From Paenibacillus sp. 1011MAR3C5 (GTDB lineage: Bacteria; Bacillota; Bacilli; Paenibacillales; Paenibacillaceae): a stretch of 64,000 bases of DNA. The stretch is taken from positions 1-64,000 of the forward strand of contig NZ_QZCF01000011.1 of NCBI RefSeq assembly GCF_003591485.1, read 5' to 3'. The stretch's first letter is position 1, and each line of letters starts with the position of its first letter. The translations under genes were made by a program, and so were the position numbers. Below, one piece after another: positions 17,201 through 24,100 of this stretch. A model generated the notes under the pieces. The model saw nothing but the letters and a program-made list of their open reading frames with translations. It was not told where the DNA came from and ran no database searches.

Positions 17201-17944
17201 GCTGTCGTGAAAGCAAAGGCAACAGAGCCGTCGGTTCCAACACCGACACCATCGCCAACGCCAACGCCAACACCAACGCCGACACCGACGCCAACACCAA
17301 CACCAACACCAACACCAACACCACCAGTACAGACACCAACGCCTTCGAAGCCTGTCTTCAACGACAAGGTAGATGTAGAAGCAGTTAAGGCTATTGTGGA
17401 GAAAGAGAAATCTGCTCCTGCTGCAAGCTTTACGGACGTACCAGCATCATCTTGGAGTGCTTCCATCGTGGAGCGTGCCGCTAAGATGGGGATTGTAACG
17501 GGTTATACGGATGGTTCTTTCCAGCCTGGTAGAGAGGTAACCCGCGCCGAGTTCGCCACGATGCTTGCAAAAGCTTTTGGTCTAACGGCTTCAAGCGGTT
17601 CTTCCTTCACTGATATACAAGGGCATTGGGCTTCCGAAGCGATTGCAGCATTACAGGCCAAAGGAATAATCATAGGTTATGGCGATGGTTCTTTCCATCC
17701 TGACCAAGAGATCTCCCGCGCTGAGATCGTTGCAATGCTTGCTCGGCTGACTAACTACGTTCCTAGTACATCCAGCCCATTCTCGGATGCAGCTGCGAAC
17801 TGGGCTTCCGAACCAATCCATGCTTTCGCAGCTGCAGGCATCGTAAGTGGTAAAGGCAACGGACTGTTCAAACCGAATGATGCTGCATCCCGTGCCGAGT
17901 CAGTTGCGATGATCATCCGCATGTTGGATAAATTGCTTGTTTAA
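14264..17944 (+). CDS. SLH-anchored multidomain metallophosphoesterase
   Basis: The start at 14264 (MRTVLRKTIMIASM) follows AAGGGAGAAGGA; the frame extends 12 codons upstream without a site. After a signal peptide (about 1-33) come a carbohydrate-binding-like beta domain (about 35-205), an Ig-like domain, a cohesin-like domain (about 310-430), a bacterial SH3-like or Ig region, an FN3-like purple acid phosphatase N-domain (about 590-700) and a calcineurin-type phosphoesterase. Its metal ligands are visible: TDSHT near 720, GGDMVD near 750, GNHD near 786, MFHRPAYH near 864 and GHDH near 898. A Pro-Thr linker (about 990-1025) precedes three canonical SLH repeats. The 1226-residue protein should act at the cell surface, perhaps releasing phosphate or processing phosphorylated polymers or nucleotides. 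Substrate is unknown. Confidence 0.9.
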   Translation: MRTVLRKTIMIASMVTLLAGGLYSGFGQTNHIYAADEAMPSIVIEDFEDGISDVKFNPKRMYEASLHLEDNKKRVRNGQYSARIDYDMIGIVDNPSQIEVGYQAGRIPVTGYPVKVGMWVYGNHEGHLLTTKFRDADGSSFQAEFYDESQIGIDWSGWKYIEADVPQGKSGPIVLELFFQLKQSNMSKKNKGSIWVDDIAFIYEESDEDKDVPTITAIAPKENEVLSAPLDELKVELTDHGSGLDLDTLAVLLDGTDITGEVNYSPDTNLLTYPGELVDGGYHVLDIEVKDKNGNPAGKTLAFTVNAGERLSMMADQEAVSNEIYAVQVSIKDYLNAERAEFVLHYDANTLQVESIAQATGVALTSDIDNEQGMVQIALDHVPATAHDVVTINFRVSSHAVLERGEDYKTISMSNANLTAGEVQTSSPLAAPVHYSIAFPYQLEMAGVGLGTSSTFTVLDREGKPYEGADIAFNGLLKQSSVVTVNAAASNVYEDDDMSSDVLMVAKAGERYYASAEAEDGLFEVIFPDGQATGYISEADVSSQLLSGSLGKTDAKGQVTTDLTTLALGTYQVQAVNGDQNSKVVHYEVVEKYGTDEPQYIQTYVAEDMSSQLSVAWQTNSDQAFTYIQYIEASIWGAGENPDINKVKQDQAESELQVLSMKENGTKGEIRFHNARVEGLKAATTYKYRVGFEGNWSKWHEYSTIDKNKSTPASFLFITDSHTNQLQGQQIYQELMTNALKQYPSTQFIMHGGDMVDAGGAFEEWQKFWEASSVYATTIPTALTLGNHDVKSEGKDVFTKGANFPKNGPESQLQYAYSFEVDDTHIVVLNSEGTEEQMIAQAAWLEKDLEQNDKKWTIAMFHRPAYHTENGRESLVEYTQTYFAPILEEKKVDLVLVGHDHVYARTYPMLAGKPNKATNKGTVYLDGGASGWKFYDGTQYHYLNYIFDEDVPVYSAIKVSEKEIRVEARTITGEMIDEFAVVKAKATEPSVPTPTPSPTPTPTPTPTPTPTPTPTPTPTPPVQTPTPSKPVFNDKVDVEAVKAIVEKEKSAPAASFTDVPASSWSASIVERAAKMGIVTGYTDGSFQPGREVTRAEFATMLAKAFGLTASSGSSFTDIQGHWASEAIAALQAKGIIIGYGDGSFHPDQEISRAEIVAMLARLTNYVPSTSSPFSDAAANWASEPIHAFAAAGIVSGKGNGLFKPNDAASRAESVAMIIRMLDKLLV
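17229..17337. repeat. Pro-Thr linker repeat (6-bp units)
   Basis: CCAACR-type hexamers encode a (TP)n linker between the phosphoesterase and SLH parts. Such tracts give a flexible, possibly glycosylated spacer and can slip in length. Confidence 0.8.
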
Positions 17945-17961
17945 TAAGTGAAGTGAAGTCC

Positions 17962-18016
17962 AAACACCATCAAGAAACCGTATCGTCAGATAAGGGATAT
18001 CTTTGATGGTGTTTTT
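17962..18016 (+). terminator. Intrinsic terminator after the SLH phosphoesterase gene
   Basis: AAACACCATCAA (17962-17973) pairs with TTGATGGTGTTT (18003-18014), followed by T residues, 18 nt after the stop codon. Confidence 0.8.
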
Positions 18017-18149
18017 GCTATTATTAGCAAACTATCCCATATGTCAAAACTCTTTGTTATAATGAAAGTTGTAAATCCCTTGAAGGGTAAGTACGAGCAA
18101 AACGCATTTGTGCAGGATATATTACCTGTAAATAGGCTGGTGAATCCGG

Positions 18150-18515
18150 GTGAGTGAAAAATTTTGGTTAGTCGTTCAGTATCCTTTGAAAAGTGCAAAA
18201 GGCAGCGGGCGTGACCAATGGTTAAAGGATAAAGTCATGGAATATTTGGAGATCTCTCTAGCAGATGCTGATCTAGGCACTGTTGATGGCTTTGATATGG
18301 GGAAATGCATATCCGATCCGAAAAAATATGCGCTTAATATATTTTGTGTCGTGACGGAAGAAGAGCGGAGCATCGCCTTGATCAAAAGAGTGTTAAGAGA
18401 GAGCAGGCTTGATTATACGCGGATAAAAATAGCTGCAATGCCTTATGGCATAGAAGAAGGAACGTATACGTTGAAATATGCCTCTAAAAAGGGTGTTACT
18501 GATTTTTCGCTCTAG
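18150..18515 (+). CDS. Conserved-looking hypothetical protein (121 aa)
   Basis: A GTG start at 18150 gives a soluble 121-residue alpha/beta protein without signal peptide or TM segment. A ribosome binding site is weak (GGTGAATCCGGGTG), so the start is uncertain. A good -10 (TATAAT, 18058-18063) lies about 90 nt upstream. Secondary structure pattern suggests strands at 5-11 (FWLVVQY) and 60-67 (ALNIFCVV) with an amphipathic helix between. Family not recognised. A small membrane peptide gene and a mnmH-like gene follow at close spacing and may share the transcript. Confidence 0.6.
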   Translation: MSEKFWLVVQYPLKSAKGSGRDQWLKDKVMEYLEISLADADLGTVDGFDMGKCISDPKKYALNIFCVVTEEERSIALIKRVLRESRLDYTRIKIAAMPYGIEEGTYTLKYASKKGVTDFSL

Positions 18516-18562
18516 CGTCCTTAGATTAGAGGATCGACTCATAATAATGGGGAGGTGACCCT

Positions 18563-18688
18563 ATGAAGTTCAGAAATTATTTTGTCATCGGGACAAGTGA
18601 GTGGAGTGTAACGGTGAAGTGGTCTCTGCTTGCTGGTGTTGCGCTAGGACTGCTGATTGGTTCGGCATATCTCCTTAGAGTGTTATAA
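18563..18688 (+). CDS. Small membrane peptide (41 aa)
   Basis: GGAGGTGA lies 7 nt before an ATG that opens a 41-codon frame. Residues 19-41 (KWSLLAGVALGLLIGSAYLLRVL) form one TM helix with Gly-rich packing motifs; the N-terminus is short and polar. The strong ribosome binding site makes it likely to be translated. Its stop is in frame with the mnmH-like gene that begins about 10 nt later. No family is recognised. Confidence 0.6.
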   Translation: MKFRNYFVIGTSEWSVTVKWSLLAGVALGLLIGSAYLLRVL

Positions 18689-18697
18689 GGGGTTCGC

Positions 18698-19306
18698 ATT
18701 AGATTTTACGATATGACGGGAACGGGGAAAACGGCCATCCTTAGGCAATTGAAGCAAGAAGGATTCCCCGTGCTAGATTTGGAAGGCATGGCTGGACATC
18801 GCGGTTCTGTATTTGGACATGTCGGCATGAAGGCGCATAATCAGAAAACCTTTGACTCGCTCCTCGTCGCTGATCTCCTTCAACTTCAACAGTCGCCTTA
18901 TGTACTGCTGGAGGGAGAGAGCAAACGAATCGGCAAAGTGGTGCTTCCGGAAGTGATTATGAACAAGAGGGAGCGAGCTGCCCAATTAATTGTACAATTG
19001 CCGATCGAGGAACGTATTCAGCATATTGTGGCAGACTATCAGCCAAGGGAAAACAAGCAAGGGCTGATTCAAGGCTTCAAGCATATTAAAGGACGGATAC
19101 ACACTCCTATCGCCAAGGAGATCATGACGAGCCTGGAGTCGGATCAATACGAGCAAGCTGTAAGACTATTGCTGGAGCACTATTATGATCCGCGTTATGA
19201 GCATGCCATGCAGCAATATGGTCAAGTGAGTACAGTCATTCACGCGAATTCAATTGCTGATGCTGTACAAGGCGTAAAGGATTATATAGCTGGCCAGTTT
19301 AAATAA
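18698..19306 (+). CDS. MnmH (SelU)-like P-loop protein lacking the rhodanese domain
   Basis: The sequence matches the C-terminal P-loop half of tRNA 2-selenouridine synthase MnmH: a Walker A-like TGTGKT, then LDLEGMAGHRGSVFGHVG, LLEGESKRIGKVVLP and the family helix region. MnmH swaps sulfur for selenium at U34 of some tRNAs, and its N-terminal rhodanese domain carries the catalytic Cys. Here only about 200 residues exist and the preceding in-frame codon is the stop of the small peptide gene, so the rhodanese half is absent. The first ATG (18713) would cut off the strand before the P-loop (RFYD) and has no ribosome binding site; AAGGGG stands 5 nt before an ATT at 18698, taken here as a possible rare start. 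It could be a relic, half of a split enzyme, or a repurposed ATPase. Confidence 0.65.
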   Translation: MRFYDMTGTGKTAILRQLKQEGFPVLDLEGMAGHRGSVFGHVGMKAHNQKTFDSLLVADLLQLQQSPYVLLEGESKRIGKVVLPEVIMNKRERAAQLIVQLPIEERIQHIVADYQPRENKQGLIQGFKHIKGRIHTPIAKEIMTSLESDQYEQAVRLLLEHYYDPRYEHAMQQYGQVSTVIHANSIADAVQGVKDYIAGQFK

Positions 19307-19311
19307 TGCGG

Positions 19312-19343
19312 AACACCATCCGAAGGAGGATGGTGTTTTTTTT
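19312..19343 (+). terminator. Intrinsic terminator after the mnmH-like gene
   Basis: AACACCATCC (19312-19321) pairs with GGATGGTGTT (19328-19337), followed by a run of T, 5 nt after the stop. Confidence 0.85.
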
Positions 19344-19471
19344 GCTTTTATGTTGAATTCCCCGTTAAAAATGTGAGCTTTTCGCTCATCCCACCCATTA
19401 TCTGGTATGATAATGACAATACGAAGTAATGGCGGCATATGCTTTATGAAGTCGGGATTACAGGAGGGCTT

Positions 19472-20011
19472 ATGGTACAAGCGGGGTTCAGCAAGTTTTT
19501 CTGGGGATTTTTGTTCATCATGTTTGATTTCAGAATTCAGGGTGTAGATATTTTGCCGGACATTATCGGGTTTATTTTATTCGCGGTGGGATTTCAAGCG
19601 TTAGCCCAACATAGCGATCACTTCACCAAGGGGAAAATCTTTAATTTAGTGCTGGTTTTCCTGTCTATCTTCACCATTTACGAGCAACCTAACCAAGGCG
19701 GGGGCGTACACATTAATCCAATCGGCATAATCGTAGGGCTGGTTTCACTCGTCCTGCTTCTCTTGACCGTTTATCATGTACTGATGGGGATCAAGGACAT
19801 GGCATCCAGGCTGAGTCGTTCTGAAATCATGGAGGAAGCAGAGAAAAAATGGACTTATTTTCTTGTTTTCCAAATCGCCAGCTTGTTTCTATTTGTTCTC
19901 ATCCTCATTCCGCCTCTGTTTATTGTGATGGTTATTGCGATGTTTGTGGCTTCCATTATTATAATGGTGACTTTAATGGGCTTCATGCGGAGATGCGGGG
20001 AGCAATTATGA
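19472..20011 (+). CDS. Hypothetical four-TM membrane protein
   Basis: The ATG at 19472 (MVQAGFSKFFWG) follows AGGAGGG at 5 nt; the frame is open 11 codons further without a site. The 179-residue product has four hydrophobic segments: about 8-50 (a pair), 55-75, 90-110 and 135-165, the last one split by a Pro-rich turn. The soluble loop 110-130 is charged. No motif of a transporter or enzyme is seen. It stands alone between two terminators' worth of space; the 236 nt after it contain the csp promoter and leader. Confidence 0.65.
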   Translation: MVQAGFSKFFWGFLFIMFDFRIQGVDILPDIIGFILFAVGFQALAQHSDHFTKGKIFNLVLVFLSIFTIYEQPNQGGGVHINPIGIIVGLVSLVLLLLTVYHVLMGIKDMASRLSRSEIMEEAEKKWTYFLVFQIASLFLFVLILIPPLFIVMVIAMFVASIIIMVTLMGFMRRCGEQL

Positions 20012-20084
20012 GGCCTGTTAGGGTGCTTAACAAGTTGCAAGTCATAACAAATCGACCATTGAGAACGAAAAAGGCGAAAGTTAG

Positions 20085-20113
20085 TTGTAAGCCAGAGGTG
20101 GATGTGTTATAAT
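20085..20113 (+). promoter_or_regulatory. csp promoter (SigA type, extended -10)
   Basis: TTGTAA (20085-20090), a 17-nt spacer and TATAAT (20108-20113) with TGT directly before it make a strong vegetative promoter. It predicts a leader of about 125-130 nt, typical of cold-shock genes. Confidence 0.75.
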
Positions 20114-20138
20114 TAGTCTATTGGAATTTCGACCTGAG

Positions 20139-20199
20139 ATCACATATTGGAGAGGGTTATGATTTTAATGTGTAACCTTTTGCAATGTGTGATTTTTTT
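20139..20199 (+). promoter_or_regulatory. Structured csp leader with terminator-like hairpin
   Basis: ATCACATATTG (20139-20149) can pair with CAATGTGTGAT (20183-20193) with one bulge, followed at once by T7. An inner hairpin GGTTA with TAACC lies between. The structure looks like an intrinsic terminator inside the leader, so csp may be controlled by conditional termination or by temperature-dependent refolding. Confidence 0.5.
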
Positions 20200-20247
20200 A
20201 TCAAAATTTTAATGACATGCAAAACGAAAATATGGAGGTAATAAGTC

Positions 20248-20448
20248 ATGGAACAAGGTACAGTAAAATGGTTTAATGCAGAAAAAGGCTTTGGTTTTAT
20301 CGAGGTTGAAGGCGGCAACGATGTGTTTGTACATTTCAGCGCAATCACTGGTGACGGCTTCAAATCGTTGGACGAAGGCCAACGCGTTGAATTCAACGTG
20401 GTTCAAGGCAATCGCGGTCCACAAGCCGAAAACGTTGTAAAACTGTAA
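20248..20448 (+). CDS. Cold-shock protein, CspA family
   Basis: The 66-residue product is a complete single OB-fold cold-shock domain with both RNA-binding motifs, KGFGFI (RNP1) and VFVHFSAI (RNP2). It binds single-stranded RNA and melts secondary structure in the cytoplasm. TATGGAGGTAAT before the ATG is a very strong ribosome binding site. A strong promoter and a long structured leader precede it, and a YdjO-like gene follows, the same order seen for cold-inducible genes in related bacilli. Confidence 0.97.
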   Translation: MEQGTVKWFNAEKGFGFIEVEGGNDVFVHFSAITGDGFKSLDEGQRVEFNVVQGNRGPQAENVVKL

Positions 20449-20470
20449 AATTTTTCAAAATGATTACAAT

Positions 20471-20497
20471 GCCCCAGACCTAGTGATGGGGCTTTTT
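20471..20497 (+). terminator. csp terminator
   Basis: GCCCCA (20471-20476) pairs with TGGGGC (20487-20492), then T5. Read-through to the YdjO-like gene 40 nt later is possible. Confidence 0.8.
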
Positions 20498-20538
20498 AAT
20501 TTTTCGTCAATGATACCAGGATAAAAGGGGGATGCGGC

Positions 20539-20751
20539 TTGTATTATTCACGGAAAAGACCCATGGATGATCTTCCAGTGGAATTAACAGCTATTTGGTC
20601 ATGCACCAATAAAAAGTGCAACGGATGGACGAGGGATAACTTTGTTTTTTTAGCACAACCGGTGTGTGTGCAATGCAATTCTCTTATGGAAAAAGGCGAG
20701 AAAATGCTTGCGATCTTGGAAAACACAAGTTTCAATCAGTCCAAGCACTAA
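20539..20751 (+). CDS. YdjO-like cold-inducible small zinc-ribbon protein
   Basis: The 70-residue product starts at TTG, with AAAGGGGGAT upstream. It has four Cys arranged as CTNKKC (residues 22-27) and CVQC (43-46), a likely zinc ribbon, and the WSCTNKKCNGWTRDNF and CNSLM segments typical of the YdjO family. B. subtilis YdjO is known as cold-inducible; the position next to csp agrees. Molecular role is unknown. Confidence 0.8.
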   Translation: MYYSRKRPMDDLPVELTAIWSCTNKKCNGWTRDNFVFLAQPVCVQCNSLMEKGEKMLAILENTSFNQSKH

Positions 20752-20794
20752 GTTAAGTAAGGTTCGGGTGACCCATAACACGTTGATTACACCC

Positions 20795-20885
20795 GTAGAA
20801 GCCTTTGTGGCGTTGTATTCAGACAGGGATTCATACTCCTCGTCTCCACTATGAAAAGCCCGACCTCATGAGGTCGGGCTTTTCA
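20795..20885 (+). repeat. tmRNA-3'-end-like repeat, copy G, with terminator
   Basis: This is the longest copy: GTAGAAGCCTTTGTGGCG (20795-20812), TTCAGACAGGG (20818-20828) and CTCGTCTCCACTA (20839-20851) follow the order of the tmRNA 3' domain, T arm and acceptor end. The hairpin AAAAGCCCGACCTC (20854-20867) with GAGGTCGGGCTTTT (20870-20883) is perfect over 14 bp and probably ends the csp-ydjO transcript. Confidence 0.75.
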
Positions 20886-20972
20886 TTTGTGCTGGTTTCA
20901 TTTTTCGATTCGTAAAAGGTCGATATTCCAGCCAGGATTCGCATTTTTTACGCGTCTACTACTTTCGGATGA

Positions 20973-21095
20973 CTCCTTTTTCGCCCGGAACGACTATACT
21001 ATGGCCTGTGGCGAGAGCTGGAACAAGCTGATGATCTCCGGAAGATGATTGAGGCAGGCTTGTTATTCAACAGCTCGTACCTGTACAACGCCTGA
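20973..21095 (+). pseudogene. Possible 3' remnant of a lost gene
   Basis: A 40-codon open stretch ends at TGA 21093-21095 and encodes a protein-like C-terminus with ERLYYGLWRELEQADDLRKM and IEAGLLFNSSYLYNA. It has no start or ribosome binding site and a stop lies just before it at 20970. The amphipathic, codon-like composition suggests a gene end left after a deletion or insertion next to repeat copy G. Low certainty. Confidence 0.25.
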
Positions 21096-21183
21096 CGAAA
21101 ACTGGTTTATGACAGCTATGACCGTCATAACAGACGTTGTCCGAGAACAGGTCGTCAATATTCGAAATGGAGGCAAGAAGGTA

Positions 21184-24100
21184 ATGAAGAAAACTATCGT
21201 GTATCTGCTCATTACAATGCTTATTCTAACAGCGGTTCCATATGCTTCTGCGGAAGACAATGGGATTGAGGATGGAAAAGGCGATGGAACCTTTAAAGCG
21301 ACGGATCAAATGAATCGGCAAGAAATATTGTCAAGCGTATCGGTATTGGCTGGCAGCGGGGATTTTGATGACTGGGACGGGGCGGCGCTGACGGCATCCT
21401 TCCGTATGCCCCAAGGGCTGGCTGTAGGGAGTGACGGCTCCGTGCTCGTAGCAGACAGCAATAACCATCTCATTCGCCAGATTAGGAATGGACAGGTTAC
21501 TACATATGCGGGCTTCATGCTGGATGCGGATGCCCATGGAATTCCGAGTGGAGGCTGGAATGACGGAACAAAGCAAACCTCTGCATTCAACAGCCCTGCG
21601 GGTATGGATACGGATTCAGAAGGAAACGTATATATCGCGGATTCAGAAAATCATGTCATTCGAATAATTTCGAAAGGCGGAATGGTGTCCACCCTGGCTG
21701 GAGACGGCGTTCTCGGTCATAAAGACGGGGCAGCTGCAGAAGCAAGATTCGATCGCCCGCAAGATGTTGCCGTTGCTGCGGACGGAACTGTATATGTTGC
21801 GGATGCCTTGAATCATATGATTCGCCGGATAACGCCTGATGGACAGGTGACGACCCTGAATGCTCCATCGGACCGTGTCATTGAGGTTACTGCCGGCTAT
21901 GCTGTTCCTGCAGGCGATTACGCGGACGGAGAATTGTCGAAGTCCAAGTTCAATGAGCCGACCAGCCTTGCAATAGACGGCAAAGGCAACCTATATGTTA
22001 GCGATACAGGGAATCATCTCATACGGTATATAGATTTGGCTGAAGGTACAGTTACGACCGTTGCAGGCTTGTCCCAAGGAGAGCTGCCAGTATACGAGAA
22101 GGGGGCTCTCTATGCTAGAGGCGGCTATGCAGATGGTTCCAGTTCAGAGGCGCGCTTCTATTCACCAAGAGGCATTGCCGTAACGGAGGAGCAAGGACTG
22201 ATTATTACCGACAGCTTGAACCATGCGATTCGTTATTTTGTGAATGGGCAAGTGAGTACAATTGCCGGAGTGCCTGCACAATTCGGACAAGTGGAGGGCA
22301 TTAACGGTCACAACCTGCTTCATCTTCCGACTGATGTAGCCGTATTGCCGAGTGGCAATTTGCTCATTGCGGACAGCTATAACAACCAAATTCGTGAGCT
22401 TGAATGGTACAAGCTTCCGGGCAATTTGCCGGAAAACGATCAAGTGAAGGTAGTATTCGGGGACCAGATCATACAGTTTGATGCGCAGCCTGAGATTGTA
22501 CAGGGACGCACCATGGTTCCCGTCAGAGCATTAAGCGAAAAGATGGGTTACGAGGTTGGATTCGAGGATAGCGAGCGTAAGATTGAGCTGACAAAAGGCG
22601 ATGCAACAGCGAGGCTGCAGGTTGGGAGTCTTGTGATTGCAACCGAGAACAAGACGGCTGGTACGCAAGAGCAGCGGGAAATGGAGGCAGCGCCTTATAT
22701 CAAAGCCGGCCGGACTTATGTCCCGCTCAGATTTTTCAGTGAGGCCTTTGGGGCGGATGTAGCATGGGACCGGAATACGAGAACGGTTATTTTGAGAGAA
22801 ATAGCGGAAGCCGTTGAATGGGCGCCTCCAGCAGATCGCAAGACGAGAGCAGCGACGCTTGAGCAGATTAATGGAACAGTATGGATCAGCCAGGCTGGAG
22901 GTTCATTGAGCTATAGGGCCTATGATGGCATGAGTCTTCATCATGGCGACCGTATCATAACTGAGTTTCAATCAAGCGCAATTCTGAAAACGGTTGACCG
23001 CAAGGATGAGCTTACAGTTAGCGAAAATTCGGAGCTGTACATTTCCGATTTAAGCAGTGCGTCACAAGTGAAGCACACGAGCTTTGTGCTATGGAGCGGA
23101 ATGATTGGGGCTAGCGTGACCCCGCTGATCGACTCCAAGGATACCTTCAAAATCATGACCGCGACAGCTCAGACTGATGTTCGCGGAACGAATTTTATTG
23201 TGGGGATCGATCCGGTTACGGGGGCTTCGAGACTATTTGTAAGCAGCGGCCTTGTTCAGGGAAGCGGCAGCGGAACGGATCAAGGTCCCGTTCCCGTATA
23301 CCCTGCACAGCAGCTGGGCGTTATTCCGGGATCAGGTTCTACAGAGCCTAATGTTCCTTATATCTTAGATCCAGCCGATTTCGTGAATCAAGCCTCACCC
23401 GCTGTTATTGAGCAACTGTTGAAGCAAAAGCAGAAGCTCGACCAAGAGAATCGGGAGATGCTGGAGAGAATGAAGAATGGAGCCGCCGGGTCTGGGCCTG
23501 GCGACAATCCGTATCATCTGTCTCCTTACGATCTTGAACAATTCGGGGAAAATATGAATAATCTGCTTGCGAATATTGCGAGGCAAGCCCTCGACCAACA
23601 GAAGTTGGATAGAGATCGGCTTCAGGAAATAATCGACGAGGCCAATAAGGACTCGGATAACAAAATTGATCTGAACCATGTTCCTCCCCTTCAATTAACG
23701 GAGCAGCAACGGCAGCAGCAGGAAAGACAGAAGCGGCTGGAGGACGAAAGGAACAGGCAGCAGGAGGAGCAAAGTAAGCAGCGTGAACAGCAGGCATTAC
23801 GGGATTCCTTAATGAACAAGATACTGGCAGAAAAAGAGCGGCTTGAGCAGGAGAACAAGAAGCAGCAGGAAGCAGCATTGAAGAGAGCGGAGGATTTATT
23901 GAAGCAGCAGCTATCGGATGCAGAAAAACAAAGATTCGAGCAACAGCAGCAAGCATTGGAACGGCAAAAGCAGCAGCAGGAGGCAGCGCAGCGGCCGCAG
24001 GCTCCGGCCCCATCAGGACCTCCCACTCCCGCTCAGCCAAGAGCAGCAATGCCAGCGGCAAGTATCGAGAGCGGAAGCGTGAAGCCTGGCACAGAGATTG

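Noticed and set aside
1668..20885. A complete tmRNA gene in the window
   Set aside because: Only 3'-end-like fragments were found; no 5' domain, tag reading frame or full pseudoknot region is present.
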